A DNA stretch of 64,000 nt, from NCBI GenBank assembly GCA_052387955.1, contig JBQTIQ010000040.1:27653-91652 (forward strand). The letters run 5' to 3'. Within the stretch, counting starts at the first letter, position 1; each line of letters begins with the position of its first letter. The notes under the pieces are model-generated. The model was not told the origin of the DNA and did not search any database. It saw only the letters and a program-made list of their open reading frames with translations. Both the position numbers and the translations under genes were made by a program. Of this stretch, positions 8,885-19,379 are shown one piece after another. Origin of the DNA: JBQTIQ01 sp052387955. GTDB lineage: Bacteria; Actinomycetota; Acidimicrobiia; Acidimicrobiales; JACDCH01.

Positions 8885-9491
8885 CGGCCCGCGGCTCTGG
8901 CGGCCCGCGCCAGGAGGCCCGGCCGAAGGTCACGGCCATGGTCGCGATCCAGATGTCGACGACGCCGAGGCCGAAGCGCTGTAGTACCCCGTTGGCGCTC
9001 GGGGCCGAGACGGCGCCGACCAGGGCGCCGGCGGCGGCGAGCGCGCACAGCCGGGCCACGACTGCGGCCCGCTGGCGCCCGGCCCGGGCCAGCGCCGGCG
9101 CCGCCAGTACGGGCAGGGCGGCCATGGTGGCGTAGCCGGTCCCGGCGAAGAGCGCGTGCAGGTCGTCGACGCCGGTGTCGAGCGGGGTGGCGGCCACGCC
9201 GAAGGACGCCACCGCTGCGGTGAGGGCGGCGGTCCACGCCGGCCCCGGCAGGGCCGACCGCAGTGCGCCGGACCAGGCCCCGACGCCGACGCCGAAACCG
9301 ATCAGGCCGGCCGTCATCAGCGGCTGGGTCGATGCCCCGGCCGCGGCGAGCCGGCTGATGGTGTCGCCCACCGCCGAGTAGTCCTCGGCCACCGCGCTGC
9401 TGATGGCCCAGGCGGCCACGAAGGACGCCGGCCCGCCCACCCCGCCGGCCACCGCCAGAAAGCGCCGTCCAGTGCCCTGAGTTGGTGTCAA
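8853..9491 (-). CDS. DUF998 family membrane protein
   Basis: A 212-residue protein with about six hydrophobic helices and the DUF998-like motif EDYSAVGDTISRLAAAG after the first helix. The function of this family is unknown. The best start is TTG at 9491: its last two bases form the first two of the TGA stop (9490-9488) of the upstream aminotransferase gene (TTGA overlap), implying translational coupling. No separate promoter or Shine-Dalgarno is visible. Confidence 0.7.
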   Translation of the reverse strand: MTPTQGTGRRFLAVAGGVGGPASFVAAWAISSAVAEDYSAVGDTISRLAAAGASTQPLMTAGLIGFGVGVGAWSGALRSALPGPAWTAALTAAVASFGVAATPLDTGVDDLHALFAGTGYATMAALPVLAAPALARAGRQRAAVVARLCALAAAGALVGAVSAPSANGVLQRFGLGVVDIWIATMAVTFGRASWRGPPEPRAATAEQPPGRG

Positions 9492-10648
9492 CGCCGTTGC
9501 ACGGCGTCGGCCATGGCCGCGACGATCTGCTCCAGGATGGCCCGAGACGTCCCGAAGTTGAGCCGCACGAAGCCCTCGGCGCCGGCGCCGAAGGCAGCGC
9601 CGGCGTTGACCGCCACCCGCGCCCGGTCGAGGAAGAACTCCGACGGCCGCTCCACGCCCAGGGCGCGGCAATCGACCCAGGCCAGGTACGTCGCTTCGGG
9701 GGCCCGGAAGCCGAGTTCCGGGATCTCGGCCGTCAGCAGGTCGGCCAGCCGCCGGCGGTTGTCGTCGAGGTAGTCGACCAGTCGTCGGCGCCAGTCGCCG
9801 CCCCGCTCGTAGGCGGCGACGTTGGCGGCGATGCCGAGCGGGCTGGCCAACCCGGTCGCCACCAGCGACAGCCCACGCCAGCGGGCCAGGTCGTCGTCGT
9901 TGGTCAGCACCATCTGGGCGCACTTGAGCCCGGGGAGGTTCCAGCCCTTCGACGCGGACAGGAGCGTGACGGAGTGGGCGGCGGCCGCCTCCGAGACGGT
10001 GGCGTAGGGAATGTGACGGTTCCCCCGGTAGGCGAGCGGGGCGTGGACCTCGTCGGCGATGACCCGGGCGCCGTGGCGCTCCACCAGATCGGCAAGGGCA
10101 CCGAGCTCGGCCGCGGTGAACACCCGCCCCAATGGGTTGTGGGGGTTGCACAGGATGACGGTGCCGGCGCCGGCGGCCAGGCTCGCCCCGATGCGGTCGA
10201 TGTCGAACGTCAGCCGCCCGCCGGCCGGGACCATGGGGGCCTCGACCAGAGCCCTCCGTTCGAGGCCGACCACGTCGAAGAACGGTGGGTACGAGGGGGT
10301 CGGCAGCACCACCGCCGAGCCTTCGGCACTGAAGCTCCGGATGGCCGTGGCCATGCCGTGGAGGACGTCGGGCAGCACGACGATGCGTTCGGGACCGACG
10401 TCCCAGCCGTAGGCCTCACCCAGGTACCGGGCGCAGGCGGCGGGCAGCTCGGTGACGGCCCGGAGCGGGGCGTAGCCGAACTCGTCGCGCTCGACCGCTT
10501 CGCTCAACGCCTCCCGGACCGGTTCGGCTACTCGGAAGTCCATCTCGGCCACCCACGCCGCCAGCACGTCATCGCCGTAGTCGGACCACTTGGCCGTGCG
10601 CCGCCGGCGTAACCCCTCGAGCGTCACCGAATCGAACAGCGGGTCCAT
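9488..10648 (-). CDS. MalY/PatB-type PLP-dependent C-S lyase or aminotransferase
   Basis: A 386-residue fold-type I PLP enzyme. The PLP lysine is in SASKGWNLPGLK, and NPHNPLGRVF plus the C-terminal FVRLNFGTSR arginine segment fit class I/II aminotransferases. The N-terminal RRTAKWSDYGDDVLAAWVAEMDF is diagnostic of the MalY/PatB subgroup, cystathionine beta-lyase-like enzymes cleaving C-S bonds. Start at the ATG at 10648, since the reading frame upstream does not look family-like. It is coupled by a TTGA overlap to the DUF998 gene downstream. The roughly 250-nt gap to the next gene contains only small hairpins. Confidence 0.85.
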   Translation of the reverse strand: MDPLFDSVTLEGLRRRRTAKWSDYGDDVLAAWVAEMDFRVAEPVREALSEAVERDEFGYAPLRAVTELPAACARYLGEAYGWDVGPERIVVLPDVLHGMATAIRSFSAEGSAVVLPTPSYPPFFDVVGLERRALVEAPMVPAGGRLTFDIDRIGASLAAGAGTVILCNPHNPLGRVFTAAELGALADLVERHGARVIADEVHAPLAYRGNRHIPYATVSEAAAAHSVTLLSASKGWNLPGLKCAQMVLTNDDDLARWRGLSLVATGLASPLGIAANVAAYERGGDWRRRLVDYLDDNRRRLADLLTAEIPELGFRAPEATYLAWVDCRALGVERPSEFFLDRARVAVNAGAAFGAGAEGFVRLNFGTSRAILEQIVAAMADAVQRR

Positions 10649-10904
10649 ACCGCGACGATTGTTGCCCGTCGCCGCGCTCGGCCCGCGTTCGGTCGGCGTG
10701 GCGACAGGGCGTCGTCGGTGACCGCCGCCACCTCGACGCGCCCGGCGCTGTCGACCAGGCGACGGCGAGCACGGCATGGTCATGGCGGCGGCGGTCGATG
10801 GCGACGAGCACGCGGCGGGCGTCACCAACATGAAACGGACGTTGCCTCCAACGGCACGAAGAAGTGCCGATTGCAGGCTGCAGGAGCCTTAAGGAGGCCG
10901 CCCG

Positions 10905-12389
10905 ATGGTCACAGCCGCTACTGGGCCCGAACGAGGCGGGGGAGGGGTCGTCACCTCGGTCAACCCGGCTCGTCCCGTCGACGTGGTGGCTCGCTACGAC
11001 GCCGGCACCGCCACCGACGTGGACCATGCCGTGCGGGCCGCGACCTCCGCCCAGCGGGAATGGGCCCAAGTGCCGGTCCCGGCCCGGGCCGACATCATCG
11101 CCGCCGTCGGGTCGGTGCTCGCCCGCCGGAAGAGCGAACTGGCCCTCCTCGTCGGCCGGGAGGTGGGCAAGATCGTCGTCGAGGCCGGCGGCGACGTGCA
11201 GGAAGCGATCGACATGGCGGGTTACGTGGCCGGGCAGGGCCGGGCGCCGTGGGGCCACACCGTGCCATCCGAACTCGGGTCGAAGTTGGCGTGGACGACA
11301 CGCCAACCGGTCGGTGTCGTCGGGCTCATCACCCCCTGGAACTTCCCGGTCGCCATCCCGTCGTGGAAGATCTTCCCGGCACTGCTCGCCGGCAACGGCA
11401 TCGTCATCAAGCCGTCCGAGCTCGCCCCGGCGTGCTGCGAGGCCTTCGTCGACGCCTGCCGCGAGGCCGGGGTCCCCGCGGGCCTGGTGCAGGTGGTGCA
11501 CGGCGGCGCCGAGCCTGCCGCCGCGCTGGCCGTGCACCCGGAGGTCGGCGCCGTCAGCTTCACCGGGTCGGTGCCGACCGGGCGCGCCGTGGCGGCGGCG
11601 GCCATGGCCACCGGCCCGCGGCTGGTGTCCCTCGAGCTGGGCGGCAAGAACGCCATGATCGTGCGGGCCGACGCCGACATCGACCTTGCCGTCGAGGGGG
11701 CGTTGTTCGGGGCGTTCGGCACCGCCGGCCAGCGGTGCACGTCGACCAGCCGGCTCATCGCCGAGCCCGCCATCGCCGCCGAACTGGTAGCCCGCATCGT
11801 CGAGCGGGCCGAAGCGCTACGGCTCGGTGACCCGCTCGACCCGCAGACCGATGTCGGCCCGGTGATCACGGCCCAGGCCGCGTCCCGCATCGTCGCCGCC
11901 ATCGACGCCGCCCGTGACGAAGGCGCCAAGGTGGCGACCGGCGGGCGGTCCTGCCACGACGTCGCTGGTTGCGTCGGCGGGGTGTTCGTCGAGCCTACCG
12001 TGCTGGTCGGGGTCGAGGCCGACCACCGCATTGCTCGCGACGAGGTGTTCGGCCCCGTCCTCGCGGTGCTGGAGGTCGACGACCTCGACGACGCCGTCGA
12101 CGTGGTCAACGGTGTCGACTACGGCCTGTCCGCGTGCATCTACACCAGGGACGTCAATGCCGCGCTCCACGCCGTCGAACGGATCGACGCCGGCATCGTC
12201 TACGTCAACGCCCCGACCATCGGGGCCGAGATCCCGCTCCCGTTCGGCGGCACCAAGCACACCGGCAACGGCTTCCGAGAAGCGGGTTCGAGGGGCATCG
12301 AGCAGTTCAGCCAGGTCAAGACGGTCTACGTCGACTACTCGGGCCGGCTCCAACGGGCCCAGATCGACAGCCGGGTGCCGTCGTCATGA
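10905..12389 (+). CDS. NAD(P)-dependent aldehyde dehydrogenase
   Basis: A 494-residue ALDH. Cofactor and catalytic motifs: ITPWNFPVAIPSWK, SFTGSVPTGRAV, catalytic Glu in LELGGKN and catalytic Cys in AGQRCTSTSRL, then EVFGPVLAV. The arrangement resembles succinate-semialdehyde or alpha-ketoglutaric-semialdehyde dehydrogenases. A class III aminotransferase follows directly, so the pair may convert an amino-aldehyde precursor such as GABA; that is inferred from context. A strong AAGGAGG at 10891-10897 precedes the ATG. The TGA stop overlaps the ATG of a repeat-encoded small reading frame (ATGA). Confidence 0.9.
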   Translation: MVTAATGPERGGGGVVTSVNPARPVDVVARYDAGTATDVDHAVRAATSAQREWAQVPVPARADIIAAVGSVLARRKSELALLVGREVGKIVVEAGGDVQEAIDMAGYVAGQGRAPWGHTVPSELGSKLAWTTRQPVGVVGLITPWNFPVAIPSWKIFPALLAGNGIVIKPSELAPACCEAFVDACREAGVPAGLVQVVHGGAEPAAALAVHPEVGAVSFTGSVPTGRAVAAAAMATGPRLVSLELGGKNAMIVRADADIDLAVEGALFGAFGTAGQRCTSTSRLIAEPAIAAELVARIVERAEALRLGDPLDPQTDVGPVITAQAASRIVAAIDAARDEGAKVATGGRSCHDVAGCVGGVFVEPTVLVGVEADHRIARDEVFGPVLAVLEVDDLDDAVDVVNGVDYGLSACIYTRDVNAALHAVERIDAGIVYVNAPTIGAEIPLPFGGTKHTGNGFREAGSRGIEQFSQVKTVYVDYSGRLQRAQIDSRVPSS

Positions 12390-12464
12390 CCGTTCTTGCT
12401 CGGGGGCTGCGCCCCCGGGCCCCGTCGTCGCCCGGCTCGCTGGCGCTCGCCCGGTCGACCGGTC
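12386..12464 (+). repeat. Dispersed palindromic repeat, family A copy 1
   Basis: Shares most of its bases with 36186-36264 and 52356-52435. It contains the hairpin CGGGGGC-TGC-GCCCCCG and the block CGCCCGGCTCG. It begins with ATGACCGTTC, whose TGA is the stop of the upstream dehydrogenase. A 29-codon frame starting MTVLARGLRPRAPSS runs through it and stops at 12473-12475, overlapping a GTG (12472). Confidence 0.8.
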
Positions 12465-12495
12465 GCGGCGGGTGAACGCAGGCAATGGTGGACCA

Positions 12496-13752
12496 GTGAC
12501 TGTCGTCGCCGGCCTCACCCGCACCGAGGAATGGCTGGCCCGCTACGACGAGGCCTTGGCCGCCGTGCTCCCGGGCTACTTCTCCATCGTGGCCGACCGG
12601 GGCGAGGGAAGTTGGCTGGTCGACGTCGAAGGCCGGCGCTACCTCGACTTCACCTCGGGGATCGCGGTCACCAACACGGGGCACTGCCACCCACGGGTGG
12701 TGGCGGCCGTCGAGGCCCAGGCCCGGGCCCTGCTGCACACCTCCGTGGTCACCAGGCACCGGCCCGCCATCGAGCTGGCCGAGCGCTTGGGCGCGCTGAC
12801 GCCATTCCTCGACCATCCGCAGGTGTTCTTCTGCAACTCCGGTGCCGAAGCAGTCGACGGCGCCCTCAAGCTTGCCCGCCATGCGACCGGGCGCGGGGGC
12901 GTGATCGCCTTTCGCGGCGGGTTCCACGGCCGGACCCTCGCCGCCACTTCCCTCACGACGGCCAAGGGCCGCTACCGAGAGGGCTACGAGCCGCTCCTGA
13001 GCGGCGTCTACCACGCCCCCTACTGCCGGCGGGACTGCGACGTCGACGCCTGCCTGGCCGAGCTGGACGAGATCATCAGCTTCGTCGCTCCTCCGGGCAA
13101 CGTCGGTTGCATCATCGTCGAGCCGGTCCTGGGCGAGGGCGGCTACGTCGTCGGTCCCATCCGGTGGCTGGAGGGGCTGCGCCGGCGCTGCGACGAGCAC
13201 GGCTTCCTGCTCGTGTTCGACGAGGTGCAATGCGGGATCGGACGGACCGGGCACCCGTTCGCGGCCGAGGCGCTCGGCGTCGTTCCCGACGTGGTGCTGT
13301 TCGCCAAGGGCGTCGCCTCCGGGCTCCCGCTCGGTGGGATCATCGCGGGTCGAGCCGTGATGCAACGCTGGCCTCACGGCGCCCACGGATCGACGTTCGG
13401 CGGCAACCCGGTGTCGTGCGCGGCGGGCCTCGCCACCCTCGACGTGCTCGCCGCCGAGGACTGCTACCGGCGGTGCCGGGACCTCGGGGCCCGGGCGCTC
13501 GGGCGCCTGCACGGGGCGGCCGTCGCCAATCCCACCGACGTCGTCGACGTACGGGGGATCGGCCTCATGATCGGGGTGGAGCTGCGCCACCGGACCACTG
13601 CGGCGAGGGCCCAGCGGACGTGTTTCGACCATGGGCTCCTGGTGCTCACCTGTGGGCCGGACGACAACGTGCTCCGCCTCGTCCCTCCCTTGACCGTGAC
13701 CGACGACGAGCTCGACCACGGCCTGGCCGTCCTGACCGCGGCGCTGGCCTGA
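12496..13752 (+). CDS. Class III PLP-dependent aminotransferase (GABA/acetylornithine type)
   Basis: A 418-residue fold-type I aminotransferase. Seen: FTSGIAVTNTGHCHP near the N-terminus, FFCNSGAEAVDGALKLAR, LLVFDEVQCGIGRTG and the PLP-lysine segment VVLFAKGVASGLPLGG. The family moves terminal amino groups, for example from GABA, ornithine or similar diamines. Coupling with the preceding aldehyde dehydrogenase fits an aminotransferase-dehydrogenase catabolic pair. The start is uncertain: GTG at 12496 is used, but GTG at 12472 overlaps the stop of the repeat-encoded frame (GTGA), which would allow coupling and add eight residues. Confidence 0.88.
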   Translation: MTVVAGLTRTEEWLARYDEALAAVLPGYFSIVADRGEGSWLVDVEGRRYLDFTSGIAVTNTGHCHPRVVAAVEAQARALLHTSVVTRHRPAIELAERLGALTPFLDHPQVFFCNSGAEAVDGALKLARHATGRGGVIAFRGGFHGRTLAATSLTTAKGRYREGYEPLLSGVYHAPYCRRDCDVDACLAELDEIISFVAPPGNVGCIIVEPVLGEGGYVVGPIRWLEGLRRRCDEHGFLLVFDEVQCGIGRTGHPFAAEALGVVPDVVLFAKGVASGLPLGGIIAGRAVMQRWPHGAHGSTFGGNPVSCAAGLATLDVLAAEDCYRRCRDLGARALGRLHGAAVANPTDVVDVRGIGLMIGVELRHRTTAARAQRTCFDHGLLVLTCGPDDNVLRLVPPLTVTDDELDHGLAVLTAALA

Positions 13753-13839
13753 ACGCGCCGGCGCCCGACCGAGGGCCAGTCGGGCCAGCGGCGGGACAAC
13801 CCATGGGCGCAGCGGGACTGGGACTACCGTCGTCGGCCA

Positions 13840-14643
13840 GTGCCGACGCCGACGCCCCAGCGGTTCCTGCCGCTGCTCGACGTCCCGGACCCTCTGGCGC
13901 CCGGGCTCGTCGTCGTGGTCGGTCATGACGAGCTGTCGCTTGTCGAAGGCCTGGCCCCGTCCGGTGAGGACGTACACGTCGTCGGGATGCTCGACGACCG
14001 GCCCGTGTGGGCCGTCCCCGCCACCGCGCCGGTCGAAGGCAGCGTCGGCCTGCGCTCGTTGTGGGGCAGCGTCGACGACGTGACGTGGACGGTGGCCGGC
14101 CGGGCCGTCCAGCTCGTCGAATGGGACCGGACCCACCGGTTCTGCGGGCGTTGCGGAGGACCCACCGAGCTGGTGCCCGGAGAACGTTGCCGGACGTGCC
14201 CGACCTGTGGCCTGTCGGCCTTCCCCCGCCTGTCGCCGGCCGTCATCGTGCTCGTCGGCCGTGACGATGGACGGGTGCTGCTGGCCCATGGCCGGTCGTT
14301 CCCGGTGCCGATGTACTCGTGCCTGGCCGGCTTCGTCGAGCCGGGCGAGACCTTGGAAGAAGCGGCACACCGTGAGATCGCCGAAGAGGTCGGCATCGAG
14401 ATCGACGACCTCCGCTACTGGGGCAGCCAACCGTGGCCGTTCCCGCACTCGTTGATGGTCGGGTTCACCGCCCGTTATGCCGGCGGTGAGCTGTCGTTGG
14501 AGGAGGCGGAGATCGTCGACGCCGGCTGGTACCAGCGGGACCGGTTGCCCCGGGTCCCACCGCCGGGCAGCATCGCCCGCAGCATGATCGACGACTGGCG
14601 GGACATGTCTTCTGCGTTCCCCGGCCACCCAGGCCGCTCGTGA
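13840..14643 (+). CDS. nudC: NADH pyrophosphatase / NAD-decapping Nudix hydrolase
   Basis: A 267-residue protein with the full NudC layout: N-terminal beta domain, zinc ribbon (CGRC then CRTCPTC), Nudix box from GFVEPGETLEEAA through REIAEEVG, and the NudC signature SQPWPFPHS. It hydrolyses NADH to NMNH and AMP and can remove NAD caps from RNA. A TACCGT box lies 9 nt before the GTG. The last residues (AFPGHPGRS) and the TGA are encoded inside a copy of repeat family B, so the natural C-terminus seems altered by the repeat. Confidence 0.93.
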   Translation: MPTPTPQRFLPLLDVPDPLAPGLVVVVGHDELSLVEGLAPSGEDVHVVGMLDDRPVWAVPATAPVEGSVGLRSLWGSVDDVTWTVAGRAVQLVEWDRTHRFCGRCGGPTELVPGERCRTCPTCGLSAFPRLSPAVIVLVGRDDGRVLLAHGRSFPVPMYSCLAGFVEPGETLEEAAHREIAEEVGIEIDDLRYWGSQPWPFPHSLMVGFTARYAGGELSLEEAEIVDAGWYQRDRLPRVPPPGSIARSMIDDWRDMSSAFPGHPGRS

Positions 14644-14672
14644 TCAGGCCTGCGCTGGCGCTCCGGCGCTCG
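14612..14672 (+). repeat. Dispersed repeat, family B copy 1
   Basis: Arms GCGTTCCCCGGCCACCCAGG and CCTGCGCTGGCGCTCCGG flank a variable 12-nt spacer. It overlaps the last ten codons and the stop of nudC. Confidence 0.8.
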
Positions 14673-14713
14673 CAGGGGAGCACCGCCGGCGCGGTCGTCA
14701 CGGGGCGGGCACG

Positions 14714-16090
14714 ATGAGGGCGGTCCTCGACCCCGTCCTTCTCCGGCGGCTGCAGGAGGTGGTGGGCAGGCCGCACGTGCTGACCGATGCCGACGTGACT
14801 GCCGGCTACGCCGTGGACTGGACCGGCCGGTTCCAGGGCGAGACGCCGGCCGTCGTCCGGCCCGGCTCCACCGCCGAGGTCGCGGGCGTGGTGGCCGCCT
14901 GCGCCTCGGCCGGCGTGGCCGTCGTACCCCAGGGCGGCAACACCGGCCTCGTCGGCGGCGGCGTCCCGCTGCAGGGGGAGATAGTGCTGTCCCTCAAACG
15001 CCTCGGTCACGACACCGGAGTGCTGGAGGCCGACACCGCCGCCGGGCAGATCACCGCGCCCGCCGGCGCCACCCTGGCCCAGGTCCAACGGGCGGCGGCG
15101 GCGTCGGGGTGGGCCTACGGTGTCGACTGGGGTTCCCGCGACTCGGCGACGATCGGGGGTTCGGTCGCCACCAACGCCGGCGGGGTGAAGGTGCTGCGCT
15201 ACGGCGACACCCGGGCGCAGTTGCTGGGCGTCGAGGCGGTGCTGGCCGACGGCAGCGTCGTGGCTCACCTCGGCGGCCTGGTCAAGGACAACACCGGCTA
15301 TCACCTGCCTTCCCTCCTGTGCGGCAGCGAAGGGACCCTCGCTGTGGTCACCGCCGCCCGCTTGCGGCTGGTGCCCGTTTACCGCGAGCGGGTGGTCAGC
15401 GTGCTCGCCTTCGACTCGGTCGACACCGCCGTGGCCGCCACCGCCGAGCTGCGCCGCTCGGTGGCGACCCTCGAGGCCTGCGAGCTGTTCCTGGCCGCCG
15501 GTCTCGAGCTCGTCTGCGAGACCACCGGGGTGGCGCCGCCGTTCCCGACCGGGCACCCCGTCTACCTGCTGGTGGAATGCGCAGACCACAGCGACCCCGA
15601 ACCCCACCTGGCCGAGGTCGCCATCGGCCTGGATGGCCTCGCCGATGTCGCCGCCGCGGTGGACGGCCCCCGCCGAGCCGACTTGTGGCACTACCGCGAT
15701 GCCCACACCGAAGCCATCAACTCCCTCGGACCGCCCCACAAGCTCGACGTGGCCTTGCCCGCGGCTCATCTGGCCCGGTTCATCGCCGAGGTGCCGGCCA
15801 AGGTGGCGGAGGCGGCGCCGCAGGCCCGGTGCTGGCTCTTCGGCCATGCCGCCGACGGGAACATCCACGTCAACGTGACCGGCGTGGCCCCCGACGACGA
15901 CCGGGTCGACGACTCCGTCCTCTCCTTGGTGGCGTCGATGGGCGGGTCGATCAGCGCCGAGCACGGCATCGGGACGGCCAAGAAACGTTGGCTGCACCTC
16001 GGGCGGAGCGACGCTGAGATCACCGCCTTCCGTCGGCTCAAGTCCGCCCTCGACCCGATCGGGATCCTGAACCCCAACGTGCTGTTTTAG
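14714..16090 (+). CDS. FAD-linked oxidase, GlcD / D-2-hydroxyacid dehydrogenase type
   Basis: A 458-residue flavoprotein of the VAO/PCMH fold. The FAD-binding half contains AVVRPGSTAEVAGVV, PQGGNTGLVGGG and SATIGGSVATNAGG. The C-terminal catalytic cap has LFGHAADGNIHVNV and ISAEHGIGTAKK, whose His residues are typical of glycolate, D-lactate and D-2-hydroxyglutarate dehydrogenases. Length fits the family. Exact substrate unknown; no GlcE or GlcF subunits are adjacent, so a D-2-hydroxyglutarate-like single-subunit enzyme is more likely than glycolate oxidase. It is isolated by repeats of family B on both sides. Confidence 0.87.
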   Translation: MRAVLDPVLLRRLQEVVGRPHVLTDADVTAGYAVDWTGRFQGETPAVVRPGSTAEVAGVVAACASAGVAVVPQGGNTGLVGGGVPLQGEIVLSLKRLGHDTGVLEADTAAGQITAPAGATLAQVQRAAAASGWAYGVDWGSRDSATIGGSVATNAGGVKVLRYGDTRAQLLGVEAVLADGSVVAHLGGLVKDNTGYHLPSLLCGSEGTLAVVTAARLRLVPVYRERVVSVLAFDSVDTAVAATAELRRSVATLEACELFLAAGLELVCETTGVAPPFPTGHPVYLLVECADHSDPEPHLAEVAIGLDGLADVAAAVDGPRRADLWHYRDAHTEAINSLGPPHKLDVALPAAHLARFIAEVPAKVAEAAPQARCWLFGHAADGNIHVNVTGVAPDDDRVDDSVLSLVASMGGSISAEHGIGTAKKRWLHLGRSDAEITAFRRLKSALDPIGILNPNVLF

Positions 16091-16152
16091 CTGCGTTCCC
16101 CGGCCACGCAGGCCGTGCTTGGCCGCGCCTGCGCTGGCGCTCCGGCGCTCGC
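16091..16152 (+). repeat. Dispersed repeat, family B copy 2
   Basis: Begins immediately after the TAG stop of the FAD oxidase. CGCAGGC and GCCTGCG pair around a loop containing the variable 12-nt spacer. Confidence 0.8.
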
Positions 16153-16223
16153 GTCATCGGCGACTAGCCAACTGGTTCGCTGCGAGGGCGGTCGGCACCA
16201 TCGGGCCGCGAGCGCCGCCTCCT

Positions 16224-16244
16224 CTATACCCAGCGGGGGTATAG
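16224..16244 (+). promoter_or_regulatory. CsoR/copper-type operator upstream of copA
   Basis: A perfect inverted repeat, CTATACCC-AGCGG-GGGTATAG. The tatACCC/GGGTata arrangement is typical of CsoR-family copper-repressor sites. It overlaps the predicted -10 (TATAGT, 16240-16245), so a bound repressor would block transcription. No csoR gene lies in the window. Confidence 0.75.
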
Positions 16245-16245
16245 T
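16240..16245 (+). promoter_or_regulatory. -10 box of copA
   Basis: TATAGT with 6 nt to the ATG at 16252. There is no room for a Shine-Dalgarno, so the transcript is probably leaderless. Confidence 0.6.
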
Positions 16246-16251
16246 CCGGGC

Positions 16252-18561
<2,310 letters not shown>

Positions 18562-19280
18562 GCACGTTGCGGAGCACGGCGGGACGGTCGGTCATGATGC
18601 CGTCGACGCCGAGGTCGAGCAGGCGCGTCATCTCGGTGGGGTCGTCGATCGTCCACACGTGCACCACCATGCCGAGCCCATGGCAGCGGTCGACGAACGC
18701 GGCGGTGACGAGAGGCGTGTCGGCGAACTCCGTGGGGACCTGCACGCAGGGGGCGGGAGCGGTGTCGGCGGCGCCGAGGACCAGTTGCAGCACCCCGCCC
18801 GGGCCTGGGGAGGTGCACAGGCGGGGACCGAGCAACGCCCGTGACCGTTCGACCCGGGCGTCGCTGAAGGCACCGACGCAGACCCGGTCGACGGCGCCGC
18901 TGCGCCGCACCACCTCGGCCAACGCGTCGACGGCCGCGTCGGCCTTGGCATCGATGTTGACGCGCAGCTCGGGCCAGGAGCCCAACAGGTCCTCGAGCAA
19001 CGGGATCGGTTCGCGGCCGTCGACCCTGGCCTCGCGCACAGACGAGTACGACAGCTCGGCCAGCACCCCGGTACGGTCGGTGACGCGGTCGAGCACCTCG
19101 TCGTGGAACGCCACCAGGACGCCGTCGGCGGTCACGTGGACGTCGGTCTCCACGTAGCGGTAGCCGAGGCCGACGGCGTACTCGAAGGCTGGCAGCGTGT
19201 TCTCCGGTGCCTCGCTCGCCCCGCCTCGGTGGGCGAAGGGAATGGGCACCGGCCAATCGAGGAACTCGAACATCGCCGAC

Positions 19281-19286
19281 ATTATG
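19281..19286 (-). promoter_or_regulatory. -10 box of the GDPD gene
   Basis: CATAAT on the minus strand, 7 nt before the ATG at 19273. Close to the TATAAT consensus. Confidence 0.45.
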
Positions 19287-19379
19287 GTTGCCCTGGGCTG
19301 CTGGCGGGCACCGTGCGAGTTCGTCGACCAGTCGCGGCGGGCGAGTAGTCACTGCGATGTCCGTTACGGCGCCGGCAGC

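Noticed and set aside
10649..10904. Small hairpins (CGTTG-CCTC-CAACG and GGCAC-GAAGAA-GTGCC) upstream of the aldehyde dehydrogenase considered as a riboswitch.
   Set aside because: The stems are only 5 bp and match no riboswitch consensus I can recall; a strong Shine-Dalgarno follows.
12316..14628. A 770-codon open frame on the minus strand opposite the aminotransferase and nudC.
   Set aside because: It is antisense to two well-supported genes, has no recognisable domain and has the low-complexity composition expected of a GC-rich shadow frame.
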